Shown here: positions 1 through 9,248 of the stretch, piece by piece
How positions within the stretch are numbered: position 1 is the first letter of the stretch
Layout: each line of letters starts with the position of its first letter
From: Cyanidium caldarium
Taxonomy: Eukaryota; Rhodophyta; Bangiophyceae; Cyanidiales; Cyanidiaceae
Direction of reading: 5' to 3'
Assembly: GCA_026184775.1 (NCBI GenBank)
Contig: JANCYW010000006.1
Location: 1-64,000, forward strand
DNA length: 64,000 nt
The notes under the pieces: generated by a model
Seen by the model: the letters and a program-made list of their open reading frames with translations, nothing else
Told to the model about the DNA's origin: nothing
Databases searched by the model: none
Translations under genes and position numbers: made by a program

Positions 1-85
1 CCCCCCCATTCCCCCCCATTCCCCCCATTCCCCCCCATTCCCCCCCATTCCCCCCCATTCCCCCCCATTCCCCCCCATTCCCCCC
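1..85. repeat. Telomeric repeat array
   Basis: About eight and a half head-to-tail units of C7ATT, one of them (21-29) only C6ATT, run from the first base and stop at 85. The C-rich strand reads 5' to 3' from the left end, as expected where the G-rich strand ends 3' at a left chromosome terminus. The complementary unit AATGGGGGGG differs by one G from the AATGGGGGG repeat known for Cyanidioschyzon merolae. Confidence 0.93.
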
Positions 86-86
86 T

Positions 87-269
87 AACTCACACCCGGT
101 CTCCCGATCCCACCCAACTCACACCCCTTCGCCCGATCCCACCCAACTCACACCCGGTCGCCCGATCTCACCCAACTCACACCCCTTCGCCCGATCCCAC
201 CCAACTCACACCCGCTCGCCCGATCTCACCCAACTCACACCCGGTCGCCCGATCCCACCCAACTCACAC
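87..269. repeat. 29-bp subtelomeric satellite
   Basis: Six full 29-bp units begin at 87, 116, 145, 174, 203 and 232, with a partial seventh at 261-269. Each starts AACTCACACC and ends CCCGATCCCACCC or CCCGATCTCACCC. Variation is concentrated in the middle (CGGTC, CCTTC or CGCTC), and some variants alternate between units. The array lies directly against the telomere. No coding potential is apparent. Confidence 0.93.
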
Positions 270-2107
270 GCGACACAACTCCCATTCCCCCAAACGCTCT
301 CTCCCGTGCGCACGATCGCGCGCGCACACATCGATCCCCAATAAAAAACAAATAACGAAAAAACATTCCCGACACTCGCTGCCCCACTCCCCATGCCCGT
401 TCCCCACCGCTCCAACAAGCCACACACGCGCCACTCCCGGGCAGGGCACGGCGCCGATCGGCCATACACATCCACAAAAAACGCAATTGCGGCTTGCCAT
501 GCCACATCCATTCCACTCAGGTCACGCCACTCCCATACACTCCCACACACTCCCAGCCACAACACCCGCTCCCACACATACACCTTCCACACGCTTCATC
601 ATCGTCACCGTTCTCGGACTCGTTACATACACCCTGCAACAGCAACAACACTACCCACATAGACACCGTAACCGCCGCCGCGCTGCCCACCACCACCCCC
701 ATCGCTCTTTTTCTCGTTCCCACTACCACCGACGCTTTCCCACCAGGGGGCGCCCACACCGCATCCACCACTCCGCGCCATCGCCGCGATCGCCGCCTCT
801 TGTCTACTGTTCTCGATCGACACAATCAACGCGCACCCTCACCTGCGCGCCGCTGCCGATCGGCGCGCGCGCACCCACAATGCGCCGCCGCTCCCACAAC
901 CGTCACCGATCTGTGCGCATACACACACAAGGCGACCCCATTCCATACGCTTCCATACACCCGGCACTCCCCTCGTCTACAACCAGCCGCATCAACACCG
1001 ACTCGTCTTGCGCCCGCCAACACTCCAAAACGCTTTTCCCACCTCCCGCCACCGTCCCACCGTCCCACCGTCCGGCGCACACACACACACACCATCCAAC
1101 CACCCCAGTAACACCCACTCAGGCAACACACGCTCATCCCACTCACACACGCATCCACCCACCACAACCAGCCACTCACTCCCAAACGCATACACTCACA
1201 GCCGCCCTCCAACTTCACTCCACCAACACTCCCACATCCACCAACACCAACACCTCCATACACACCGCACACCATCCCACCCACAAACAACCACCTCCAT
1301 CTCCACATCCATCAACACCCCATCCCATACACACCCATACTCACCCATCTCACTTCACCTGCCCCGCTCGTTCCCCTGTAGCCAACCACCACCATCACAA
1401 CACTCTCACACACACACACGCCTCCCGACGCTGCGCAGCGCCCATCCCACACGCTCACCCCATCAATCGCTCATTCCTTCATTCCTTCCATCGATCCAGA
1501 GCTCTCAGCGTTCTTTTGCACTCCCAGACGCACGCGCAGCCACCGCTCCCCGCTTCCGCTTCCAACCACCCCAACGCACTCCCAACACACTCCACACCCA
1601 CCAACCAACGCTCCCGCACGCCCATGACCCCTCTCCCACCACCACCGATCATCAACCCATCGGGCGCTCACCCGCCAACACTCCCCCAGCTCCCAGCTCC
1701 CAACCGACCCGCTGGCCGTTCCCGCCCCAAACCGACCCCAACACCCAACACACACTCATGAACACTCCAAACACTCCCAACACTCCCAACAACCAACAAC
1801 CAACGCTCCCGCACTCCCATGACCCCTCTCCCACCACCACCACCACCCATCGTCGTCGGTCAGTCCAAGCCCTCATACGCCAGCGCCGCGCCAACGCCCA
1901 CCGCCCACCGCGTGCCCACTGCACGCCCTTACGCCAGCACGTAACACACTCGAAACACAACACCACCTCCCCCACTCACCCAAACACTCCATACGTATAC
2001 TCACGCGCACACACACACACACGCTCTCTCACTCGACACCACTGCCCCCCACGCACTGCCCAATGGCGCCGCACGACACTCTTACCATTCCCCGCCCGCG
2101 CACGATC
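270..2107. other. Low-complexity subtelomeric DNA, no gene
   Basis: The + strand here is extremely rich in C and A, poor in G, and full of CACTCCCA-, CCCAACACTCCCAACA- and (CA)n-like words, for example CA runs near 1080-1093, 1412-1421 and 2009-2022. Several long open frames cross it, the longest at 487-1761, but their products are almost only His, Thr, Pro, Ser and Arg. Those frames follow from base composition (stop codons are rare in C/A-rich DNA) and are not supported as genes. Confidence 0.8.
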
Positions 2108-2184
2108 GATCGGCAATCGGCAATCGGCAATCGGCAGTCGGCAATCGCCTTCAATCACTAATCCGTAATCGGCGATTGTCTTCG

Positions 2185-2216
<32 letters not shown>

Positions 2217-2253
2217 CCTTCAATCACTAATCCGTAATCAGCGATTTTCCTCG

Positions 2254-2285
<32 letters not shown>

Positions 2286-2322
2286 CCTTCAATCACTAAT
2301 CCGTAATCGGCGATTTTCCTCG

Positions 2323-2354
<32 letters not shown>

Positions 2355-2446
2355 CCTTCAATCAGTAATCCGTAATCGGCGATTTTCCTCGATCGGCAAT
2401 CGGCAATCGCCTTCAATCAGTAATCCGTAATCGGCGATTTTCCTCG

Positions 2447-2485
<39 letters not shown>

Positions 2486-2522
2486 CCTTCAATCAGTAAT
2501 CCGTAATCGGCGATTTTCCTCG

Positions 2523-2554
<32 letters not shown>

Positions 2555-2734
2555 CCTTCAATCAGTAATCCGTAATCGGCGATTTTCCTCGATCGGCAAT
2601 CGGCAATCGCCTTCAATCAGTAATCCGTAATCGGCGATTTTCCTCGATCGGCAATCGGCAATCGCCTTCAATCAGTAATCCGTAATCGGCGATTGTCCTC
2701 GATCGGCAATCGGCAATCGGCAATCGCCTTCAAT
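2108..2734. repeat. Nested tandem repeat: 41-bp core plus variable CGGCAAT runs
   Basis: Ten blocks each consist of n copies of the 7-mer CGGCAAT followed by a nearly constant 41-bp core. The core starts CGCCTTCAATCA and ends GATTTTCCTCGAT; the tenth block lacks most of it. The values of n in order are 5, 4, 4, 4, 2, 5, 4, 2, 2, 3. A C to G change in the core (TCACTAAT to TCAGTAAT) separates the first blocks from the later ones. The 7-mer AATCGCC at the core's left edge pairs with GGCGATT further right, so each block could fold into a hairpin. Frames open through the array only reflect the repeat. Confidence 0.93.
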
Positions 2735-5221
2735 CGGCGTTGCCCTCTCTCAACCATCAACCATCCCACAGCGCGAAAACCCGAAATCCGCCATCCCGCA
2801 TCCCTAACACCATCCGGCCGCGTAACCGTCTGCCCCAACACGCACACACACACACCCAATGCGCAATACCACAATGAACCATTCGTCGCCCAATACTGCA
2901 CCTCATACGCCGCATGCCTCTCTCTCACCCAACACTCCCATCACTACCTCGCACATACACCAGCTCCATTCTTCACCCACCATCACCAACATCTCAGTGA
3001 CCAGCACTGCCAGTGACGCCGGCACCGCATCCACCATGACACAATGCGCCGGCCAAGCGTACAGGCACCCCGACAATACTCTGGCGCGCCGGCGGCACGC
3101 CATCTCCTCGTCGACAGCGTCAGGTGTGTTTGTCGACAACGCGCCTGCCGTTGAATGACCAGAACCGCCACCAGCTGTGGACATTTGCGGAGGTGAGACA
3201 GTGCATGCGCCACCGGCAACGCCTGCACTGGCCGATGCACGGACCTGCTTCGGGGCCAACTGCGCGGCGACAACAGATGTCTCCGACCGCCACCCGGTGC
3301 GCCCGGTGTCCCTGAGAGGGCGCACCCGAAGATCGACGACCATAGTGATGACGACGACACCGATGGTGATGATGACCACAACCACCACCTCGCACACACG
3401 AACACACACACATCACGCATCACCCCCAACTCCATTCCTCTCACCACAGTCGTCGGGTGGATGTGGGCGCTGCCCCCCAGTCTGGGAGCAGCCACCTCTC
3501 CGTGACACGGCGCGACGTGCCTATGTGCTTATGTGCGTGCCCGGTGGGTGCTCCCCACCGCTCATCAGAGATCGCTCTGGGTGCCGATTGGCGAGAGCGT
3601 GTGTGCGCGCCCATACACACATACACACACCCTCAGCCGTTGGCCTCGGTCTCCACGACCATGTGCAATACCCTGGCACCGTGCTGGCGCTGATGTGGGC
3701 ATTGACTGGGCTCGCCGTGCAATGCGCCTCGTTGACGGTTGTCAATGCCATTCGATTGCGGGAGTCGTTCTCGATCAGTGCGGGAGACGGGCGGCTGTGA
3801 GGGGCGTGGTCGCGGTCACCTGGGCGTCGTAGGCTCCAGTGGGGACGGCGACGGTGCAGCGTCAAGCGCGCGGTCACCGTGACCGGTGGACACTCGATGC
3901 AGTGCGCCCGGGGTGCCCACAATCAATCCGCTCACCGACACGAACCGCCATTCTGGCAGGCGACATGGCTGGTGTCCGGCGATGAGCGCGCCTCCTCCAC
4001 CACCACCACCCCAACACCGGCATCATCGCCGGGCCCATTGCAGAGCGGATGTGGGCGCCACTGCCCGGAGTCACCAGTGCACCGGGCACCAGGAGACAGG
4101 TCTTCCACCGGGCCTGCTGGGGTGTGCCGGGAGGGTGGTGTGTGTGTGTGCGGAGGCGCCGCTGCTGGCCCAGTCGATGTGGCCACCACTGCCTGTTCGC
4201 GGCACCACACACCGCGCCGACGGCCACGCCCTCACACGCATACCGCTGGACAGTGCCGCGACCACCATCGATCGGTGCACCCGATGTGGCGATGGGTGCC
4301 GGGTCAGTGTCCGATCGGGTGGTCGGATGCTCCACCGCGAGGTGAGTGCCGCGCTCCACCGGATGCCGGTGGCGTTGACCACTCGGGATGGCCGGACACT
4401 CTGGGTCTGCTGGGATCCGCATCGACGCTCCCAGTGACCGTCGGTACCCACCCGATGCCGCACACGTTTACATTCAATATCGCATGGAGCCGAACACTCG
4501 ATGGTCATCCTCATCATCACCGGGTGCCACCAGCGCCCGAACAGACGGTCCCCACGCCAGAGCGGTCTCGGCGACAGCGCCCTGTGCGCGTGTGTCGAGC
4601 ACGCTGCTGGGCGACCGGCTGCGCCACTCGGTCTGCAGGGCACTCTGGCCTCGTCGGCACCGACAGCGCACACCACCGGCTCAAGTCGGTCATTGAACGC
4701 GCCAGTATCAAGAAGCGCGTCGTCCATGATGACTGCTGTGGGCGATGTCCGCTGCTCGATCGCACGGGCACACCGCTGCCACCCAAGGTGTGGGGCAACG
4801 CCACCACCTGCCCCCTTCCACACCCACTCCCCATCGCCCTCCACCGACGACTGGTGACACTCCCGACACCCACCCACTACTGTCACCGTTCCCCAACAGA
4901 TGCCGAACAGGTGCCGCAGACCACGCCACCTCCCTCCTCCATGCCGCACGCACGCCCTTCCCCGTCCACTCCGCAACACCGTGCGCGCCGATGCCCGATC
5001 AAATCTGGCGCCAAAATGCGCGCGCCATTTTTCCCTTCCAGAGGACGGCTCGGTGGCTCGGTGGCGATCGCGGGCAATTCAAAACACATGGACGACGCGG
5101 AACGGCCCCGCACGTGCTTTGGAGTTGTGCGCGGGCGTTTGCGTGACCACTACTCCAAGAATCATTCCAAGTAGAGTCATCTTTCTCGTTCCGGGTGTGC
5201 TGGTGAGTGCTAGAGTTGCGT
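2735..5221. other. Subtelomeric mosaic DNA, no convincing gene
   Basis: From 2735 to about 3000 the C/A-rich character of the outer subtelomere continues. From about 3000 to 4700 the composition becomes strand-balanced and GC-rich. It contains recurring words such as GATGTGGGCG (near 3454, 3691 and 4046) and short CA/GT runs (near 3610-3630 and 4137-4150). Long open frames exist on both strands (for example 3879-5174 + and 4071-4979 -), but they overlap each other and give Arg/His/Pro/Ser-rich products with no recognisable domain. The last part may hold the promoter of the Kelch gene. Confidence 0.6.
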
Positions 5222-7831
5222 ATGGCTTCGTCGAGACTGCACGCCGTGCTGTTGGGGGTGCTGGTGGCGGCGTGTGTGGTGGGCGGGGTGGTGTGTCAGG
5301 TGTTGGGACGCGGGCCGGCGTTGGAGTGGGGCGGGGCGGGGCGCAAGCAGGTGGAGCGGGCAGCGACGGGAGTGTCAGCGGGTGTGCCGACGATCGAGTG
5401 GACGTGGGTGAGTGGCAGCGAGACACGGGACGCTGGAGGTGTGTATGGCACGAAGAACGTGTCTGCTGCCAGTAACATGCCTGGCGCGCGTTTCGGCGCG
5501 ACCTCATGGACGGGCCTGGACGGTTTTTTGTGGCTGTTCGGAGGATTAGGTTTACTCACTGCTAGCAGCCTCGGCGATCTCAACGACCTGTGGGCGTACT
5601 CTCCGCAGCTGGGGCAATGGAAGTGGGTGAGCGGGAGCGACACGAGCACTGACGTTGCCGGCGAATACGGCACTCTGTACGTGCCAAGTCCGTCGAATGC
5701 GCCAGGCAGCCGCGAATTCGCTGTGAGCTGGGTCACCTCGAACGGGTCGTTGGTGCTGTTTGGTGGCTATGGGTACGATACAAACGGCGAATTGAGCGAC
5801 CTCAACGATTGGTGGCTTTTCGACACGCAGACGAACGAGTGGGTATGGATCGCTGGCAACACGACCATCAATGCGGCTGGAGTGTACGGCACCAAGGGCG
5901 TGCCCAGCAGGAACAACTACCCTGGCGCACGCGACTCGGCATCGACGTGGACGCTGAGTGGTGACCGGTTGCTGCTGTTTGGAGGAGAGAATGCCGACGG
6001 CGCCGTCTTCAACGACTTGTGGCAGTTGAACCTCACGTCGTTCGAGTTTGTGTGGCTCTCTGGGTCCAACGCGACGAACGACCCGGGATTCTACGGCACA
6101 CTGGGCGTCGGCAACGCGTCGACGCTGCCGCCGAGTCGCCTCGGCGCAGTGTCGTGGACGCGCCCCACTGACCAGTTGTACCTCTTTGGTGGGGAAGATT
6201 CCATCGATTTCTTGAACGATTTGTGGGTGTACGATTATGCGTCCAACATATGGACGTGGATCGCGGGCAATGACACCGTCAACGCTCCAGGTGTCTACGC
6301 TGACAAGGACTTGCAGAGCAACAGTGCATATCCAGGAGCTCGTTATTATGCAGTGGCTTTCGACGGGCCAACTGGCGAGCTGCAGCTGTTTGGCGGTTTC
6401 AACTCTGGCGGGAACCTTATGAACGACTTTTGGTCGTATGACGTGGCCACCGGTCTGTGGGCATGGCTGAGTGGGAACAGCGTGGTCAACCAGCCAGGCA
6501 TCTACAACCAGAAGGGCGTGTTCAGTGTGACCACCGTGCCGGGTGCTCGCTATCAAGCCGTGTCGTGGACCACTGCCAGTGGCGACCCGTACCTGTTTGG
6601 TGGATTTGGGTACGACGTTCATAGCGCGGAGGGCGACTTGAACGATCTGTTCCTTCTGGCCGAGGTTACCGCCACGCCCACACCGACGCCGACTGCAACG
6701 GCCACCGCAACAGCCACACCGACGCCGACTGCAACGGCGACCCCAACTACGACGGCCACCGCAACCACGACTGCAACCACGACGTCGACCGCAACCGCGA
6801 CTGCAACGGCCACCATCTCTCCAACTGCCACCACCACCGCCACCACCACCATCTCCCCCACCCCCACACCGCTCTGCACCAACACCACCTGCGGCAGCCC
6901 CAACCAATACACCAACGCCCAACAGTGCGAACAGGTCGGCTGCTGCTTCAACACCAACACCCAACAATGCACCCTGCGCAGCGTCTCCCAACAATGCGCG
7001 CTGGTGTCGGTGCACTCCCGCATCGCCTGCGGCTGGGCATACATCTACCCCGACGAGTGCCGCGCCATCCCCGGATGCTGCTGGCAACCGACGCCCAACG
7101 ACGTCGTCGCCCCGTGGTGCTTCTACGACGCCGACCACGCTCCGCAAGCGTCGGCCGCCGCTCTCGAAGTGCAGGCCCCGGTGCCCCTGTGTTCCTCTTC
7201 GGACACCTCTTCCACCCGCCAGCCGTGCGGCCAGCCGGGCATCAACCGCTTCACCTGCCTCTCCCAGGGATGCTGCTACGACGCGACCCGCGAGGTGGGG
7301 TGGCGTCTGGATGGTGGGCCTGTGGTGGGCTTCCGAGACGATCCATACTGTTACCAAGCGGAGCACACCTGTGCGGTGCCGCAGTTTGAGCGACAGCCCT
7401 GTCACCCACAGCACCAATCTTCTTCGACAACATCTACACCCACGGTGCAGCAGTGTCTGCAGGCGGGCTGTTGTGTGGGCTACGGCGGCGAGTGCTATCA
7501 GAAGGTGCCGCAGTTTGTGTGTCAGTCGGCGGGGTCAACGACGGCCACCGACAGCACCAGTTCGGGAACGAGTAACTCCACGTATGTGCCGTGCGGTCCC
7601 GAGTGCTGCAACACCGCCACCCAGAACTGCGCCTACACCGCAGGAGCCAGCGGCAACACGGCGTTATCATCATCCACCTATGGCACCGCGACCTCGTTCT
7701 GCGTGTGCCGGGACCCGTCGAAGCAGTGCGGCACCTACACCATACCGTCGGACAACTTTGTGAACAAGGTGCGCTGTTGCACCGACGACGAGGTGTGTGT
7801 CAATGATACAGAGTGTGTGGCCATACGTTAG
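5222..7831 (+). CDS. Secreted Kelch-propeller protein with trefoil (P-type) domains
   Basis: Predicted secreted or cell-surface protein of 869 residues. The chosen ATG (5222) gives a typical signal peptide (MASSRLH, then a run of Leu, Val, Ala and Gly); an in-frame ATG lies 15 bases upstream. Residues about 58-480 hold six Kelch repeats, each with W-x-W-(V/I/L)-(S/A)-G, a (V/E/I)YG-like motif, PG(A/S)R, LFGG and LND(L/W/F)W. Six blades could close one propeller. A Thr/Ala/Pro linker of about 70 residues follows. Then come four trefoil-like Cys-rich modules with the CC(F/W/Y/V) core (QVGCCF, IPGCCW, SQGCCY, QAGCCV), and a further Cys-rich tail. Kelch repeats of this WxWxSG type are common in bacterial secreted proteins, so gene transfer is possible (inference). 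It is the first gene inside the subtelomere. Binding partner and function are unknown. Confidence 0.85.
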   Translation: MASSRLHAVLLGVLVAACVVGGVVCQVLGRGPALEWGGAGRKQVERAATGVSAGVPTIEWTWVSGSETRDAGGVYGTKNVSAASNMPGARFGATSWTGLDGFLWLFGGLGLLTASSLGDLNDLWAYSPQLGQWKWVSGSDTSTDVAGEYGTLYVPSPSNAPGSREFAVSWVTSNGSLVLFGGYGYDTNGELSDLNDWWLFDTQTNEWVWIAGNTTINAAGVYGTKGVPSRNNYPGARDSASTWTLSGDRLLLFGGENADGAVFNDLWQLNLTSFEFVWLSGSNATNDPGFYGTLGVGNASTLPPSRLGAVSWTRPTDQLYLFGGEDSIDFLNDLWVYDYASNIWTWIAGNDTVNAPGVYADKDLQSNSAYPGARYYAVAFDGPTGELQLFGGFNSGGNLMNDFWSYDVATGLWAWLSGNSVVNQPGIYNQKGVFSVTTVPGARYQAVSWTTASGDPYLFGGFGYDVHSAEGDLNDLFLLAEVTATPTPTPTATATATATPTPTATATPTTTATATTTATTTSTATATATATISPTATTTATTTISPTPTPLCTNTTCGSPNQYTNAQQCEQVGCCFNTNTQQCTLRSVSQQCALVSVHSRIACGWAYIYPDECRAIPGCCWQPTPNDVVAPWCFYDADHAPQASAAALEVQAPVPLCSSSDTSSTRQPCGQPGINRFTCLSQGCCYDATREVGWRLDGGPVVGFRDDPYCYQAEHTCAVPQFERQPCHPQHQSSSTTSTPTVQQCLQAGCCVGYGGECYQKVPQFVCQSAGSTTATDSTSSGTSNSTYVPCGPECCNTATQNCAYTAGASGNTALSSSTYGTATSFCVCRDPSKQCGTYTIPSDNFVNKVRCCTDDEVCVNDTECVAIR

Positions 7832-8561
7832 CGTGGGAGAAGGGAGACTGGGGAGCGCGCGCGGACCGATGGCGCTGGGGCAGCGGGAACGGAAGCGGGA
7901 CAGCACATTGCATGCGAGGAACGGCAACGACCAGAATGCACCCAGGAAAGACACACATGAATGAGGACAGCATTGAATGCGTACAGAGAGAGCACCAGCG
8001 CCATAAACACCGAACCATAAACTTGAGTGTTGTTGGAAAGCAGGTAAAAGACAGAACTCACCCACTAGGTCATCGTTGACCCTCGGTAAAGGGGATGACG
8101 CCGAGTCATTCGTGTTGTTGCTCTTCTCGACATACAACGACACCAACAGGTCCATCGCTGTGTGTAATTGACATAGGCCTCCCAACGATGGGCAGTCGGT
8201 TGCATACGGCGTTTTCGTCGCGCTGCAGTGTGCGGCGGCAGCCGGTATTCCGACACCGCAACCGAGACCACGCATAGTGCATCTGGTCGGTATGTTGGTT
8301 GCGATACAGCTGACAGTGATCGGTCTCACCTGCACAAACGCCATCGGAGGGACGAGAATGCATGCACAGTGTGGCGTCTGCTGCAGTGTCAGCATACGAA
8401 GTGTGTATGGATACACAACCGTGTCGTGCACACCCTCCATGGGGCCCGAATTCTTTTGCAGAATTCGCTCCACGACAAGTCGCGAGCGCTGCAGACGAAG
8501 TGCGTGTCGGCTCCGGAAGGGCGACGCATGGCTCGCAAATTTTTTCGTCGGCGACCATACT
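7832..8561. other. Intergenic region, no gene seen
   Basis: About 730 bases separate the Kelch gene from the next candidate. Open frames cross it on both strands, including a minus-strand frame 7670-8824, but that product is Ser/Arg/Cys-rich without a recognisable domain and runs antisense to the end of the Kelch gene. A short plus-strand frame starting at 8528 (MARKFFRRRPYY) ends at 8614, where the frame of the following hypothetical gene is already open, so an undetected first exon is possible. Confidence 0.4.
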
Positions 8562-9248
8562 ATGAGCTGCGGCCGCCCGCAATTTTTGAGCGATACGAAG
8601 CGCCGCGAAAATGAGCGATTGTGGCAGCAGCTGAACGAAGCCGCCATGGAGCAGGGCAAGCGCGCGTTGAGCGGGAGTGATTGCATGGCGCGGCTGCTGC
8701 ACTTTGCGCGCAAGCGACTGCGGCATGCCAGCGGTGAGCAGTTGTGCACTGCGGGAGCAGTCGAAGAGATGTTGGGCAGGCACGATAATAGTGAAGAAGT
8801 TTGCCAGCTGTTGCGCAATGCCAAACTGGATGCAGCAACGGCTGTGAGGGAGCTTCTTTTGCGATTTGAAGCCGCGTTCGATGGACCTCACGAGGCGTAT
8901 CTAATTTTCGATCACTATGGCGGCAGCAGCTCACGGTCAGGGGACCGCCCATCGACGACTGGAAACGCCAGAAGAGAGTTGTTTGCGAGTCGCCGACAGA
9001 CACCCTCTCGCCCTTCGGTAATGGCCACGTGGGAGGTAGAACGGGGGAGCTTTTCTCCGTTCGTCACGACCGCTCCGACAACTCCACGAAAACATCCTCC
9101 AGCGTCGCTTGACTCACGCTCCAATCCTTCACCAGCCCACTTCTCCGCGCCGACTCCATCACCCGGAACACTTGCGACAATTTCAACTCCTCCCGCGGCA
9201 GATCATACACCAAGTGCCCGTCTAGCGCCGACTTGGGCAGCGCCATGA
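8562..9248 (+). CDS. Hypothetical protein (doubtful)
   Basis: Candidate product of 228 residues that I do not recognise. Residues about 9-110 look like real protein: charged, helix-forming sequence (for example RRENERLWQQLNEAAMEQ and AVEEMLGRHDNSEEVCQLL) with a balanced composition. The remainder becomes Ser/Thr/Pro-rich, and the last 60 or so residues lie antisense to the 3' end of the ABCA gene, so the true end may be earlier. The frame is also open upstream to 8277, but that extension is not protein-like. A short basic frame at 8528-8614 in another phase could belong to the same gene if there is an intron. No function can be assigned. Confidence 0.35.
   Translation: MSCGRPQFLSDTKRRENERLWQQLNEAAMEQGKRALSGSDCMARLLHFARKRLRHASGEQLCTAGAVEEMLGRHDNSEEVCQLLRNAKLDAATAVRELLLRFEAAFDGPHEAYLIFDHYGGSSSRSGDRPSTTGNARRELFASRRQTPSRPSVMATWEVERGSFSPFVTTAPTTPRKHPPASLDSRSNPSPAHFSAPTPSPGTLATISTPPAADHTPSARLAPTWAAP

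Noticed and set aside
487-1761. 424-residue plus-strand open frame, with several overlapping frames, in the subtelomere
   Set aside because: Product is almost only His, Thr, Pro, Ser and Arg; it follows from G-poor, C/A-rich DNA where stop codons are rare.
2108-2734. Possible CRISPR-like array
   Set aside because: The parts between constant cores are themselves runs of the same 7-mer, not unique spacers, and this is a eukaryotic subtelomere.
3879-5174. 431-residue plus-strand frame and an opposing 302-residue minus-strand frame (4071-4979)
   Set aside because: They overlap each other, both are Arg/His/Pro/Ser-rich, and neither shows a domain, repeat or hydrophobic core.
5552-7417. 621-residue minus-strand frame
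   Set aside because: Antisense to the Kelch-trefoil gene; composition is an Arg/Val/Ala shadow of its codons.
7670-8824. 384-residue minus-strand frame overlapping the Kelch gene end
   Set aside because: Ser/Arg/Cys-rich, no recognisable domain, and it covers the antisense of a well-supported coding end.
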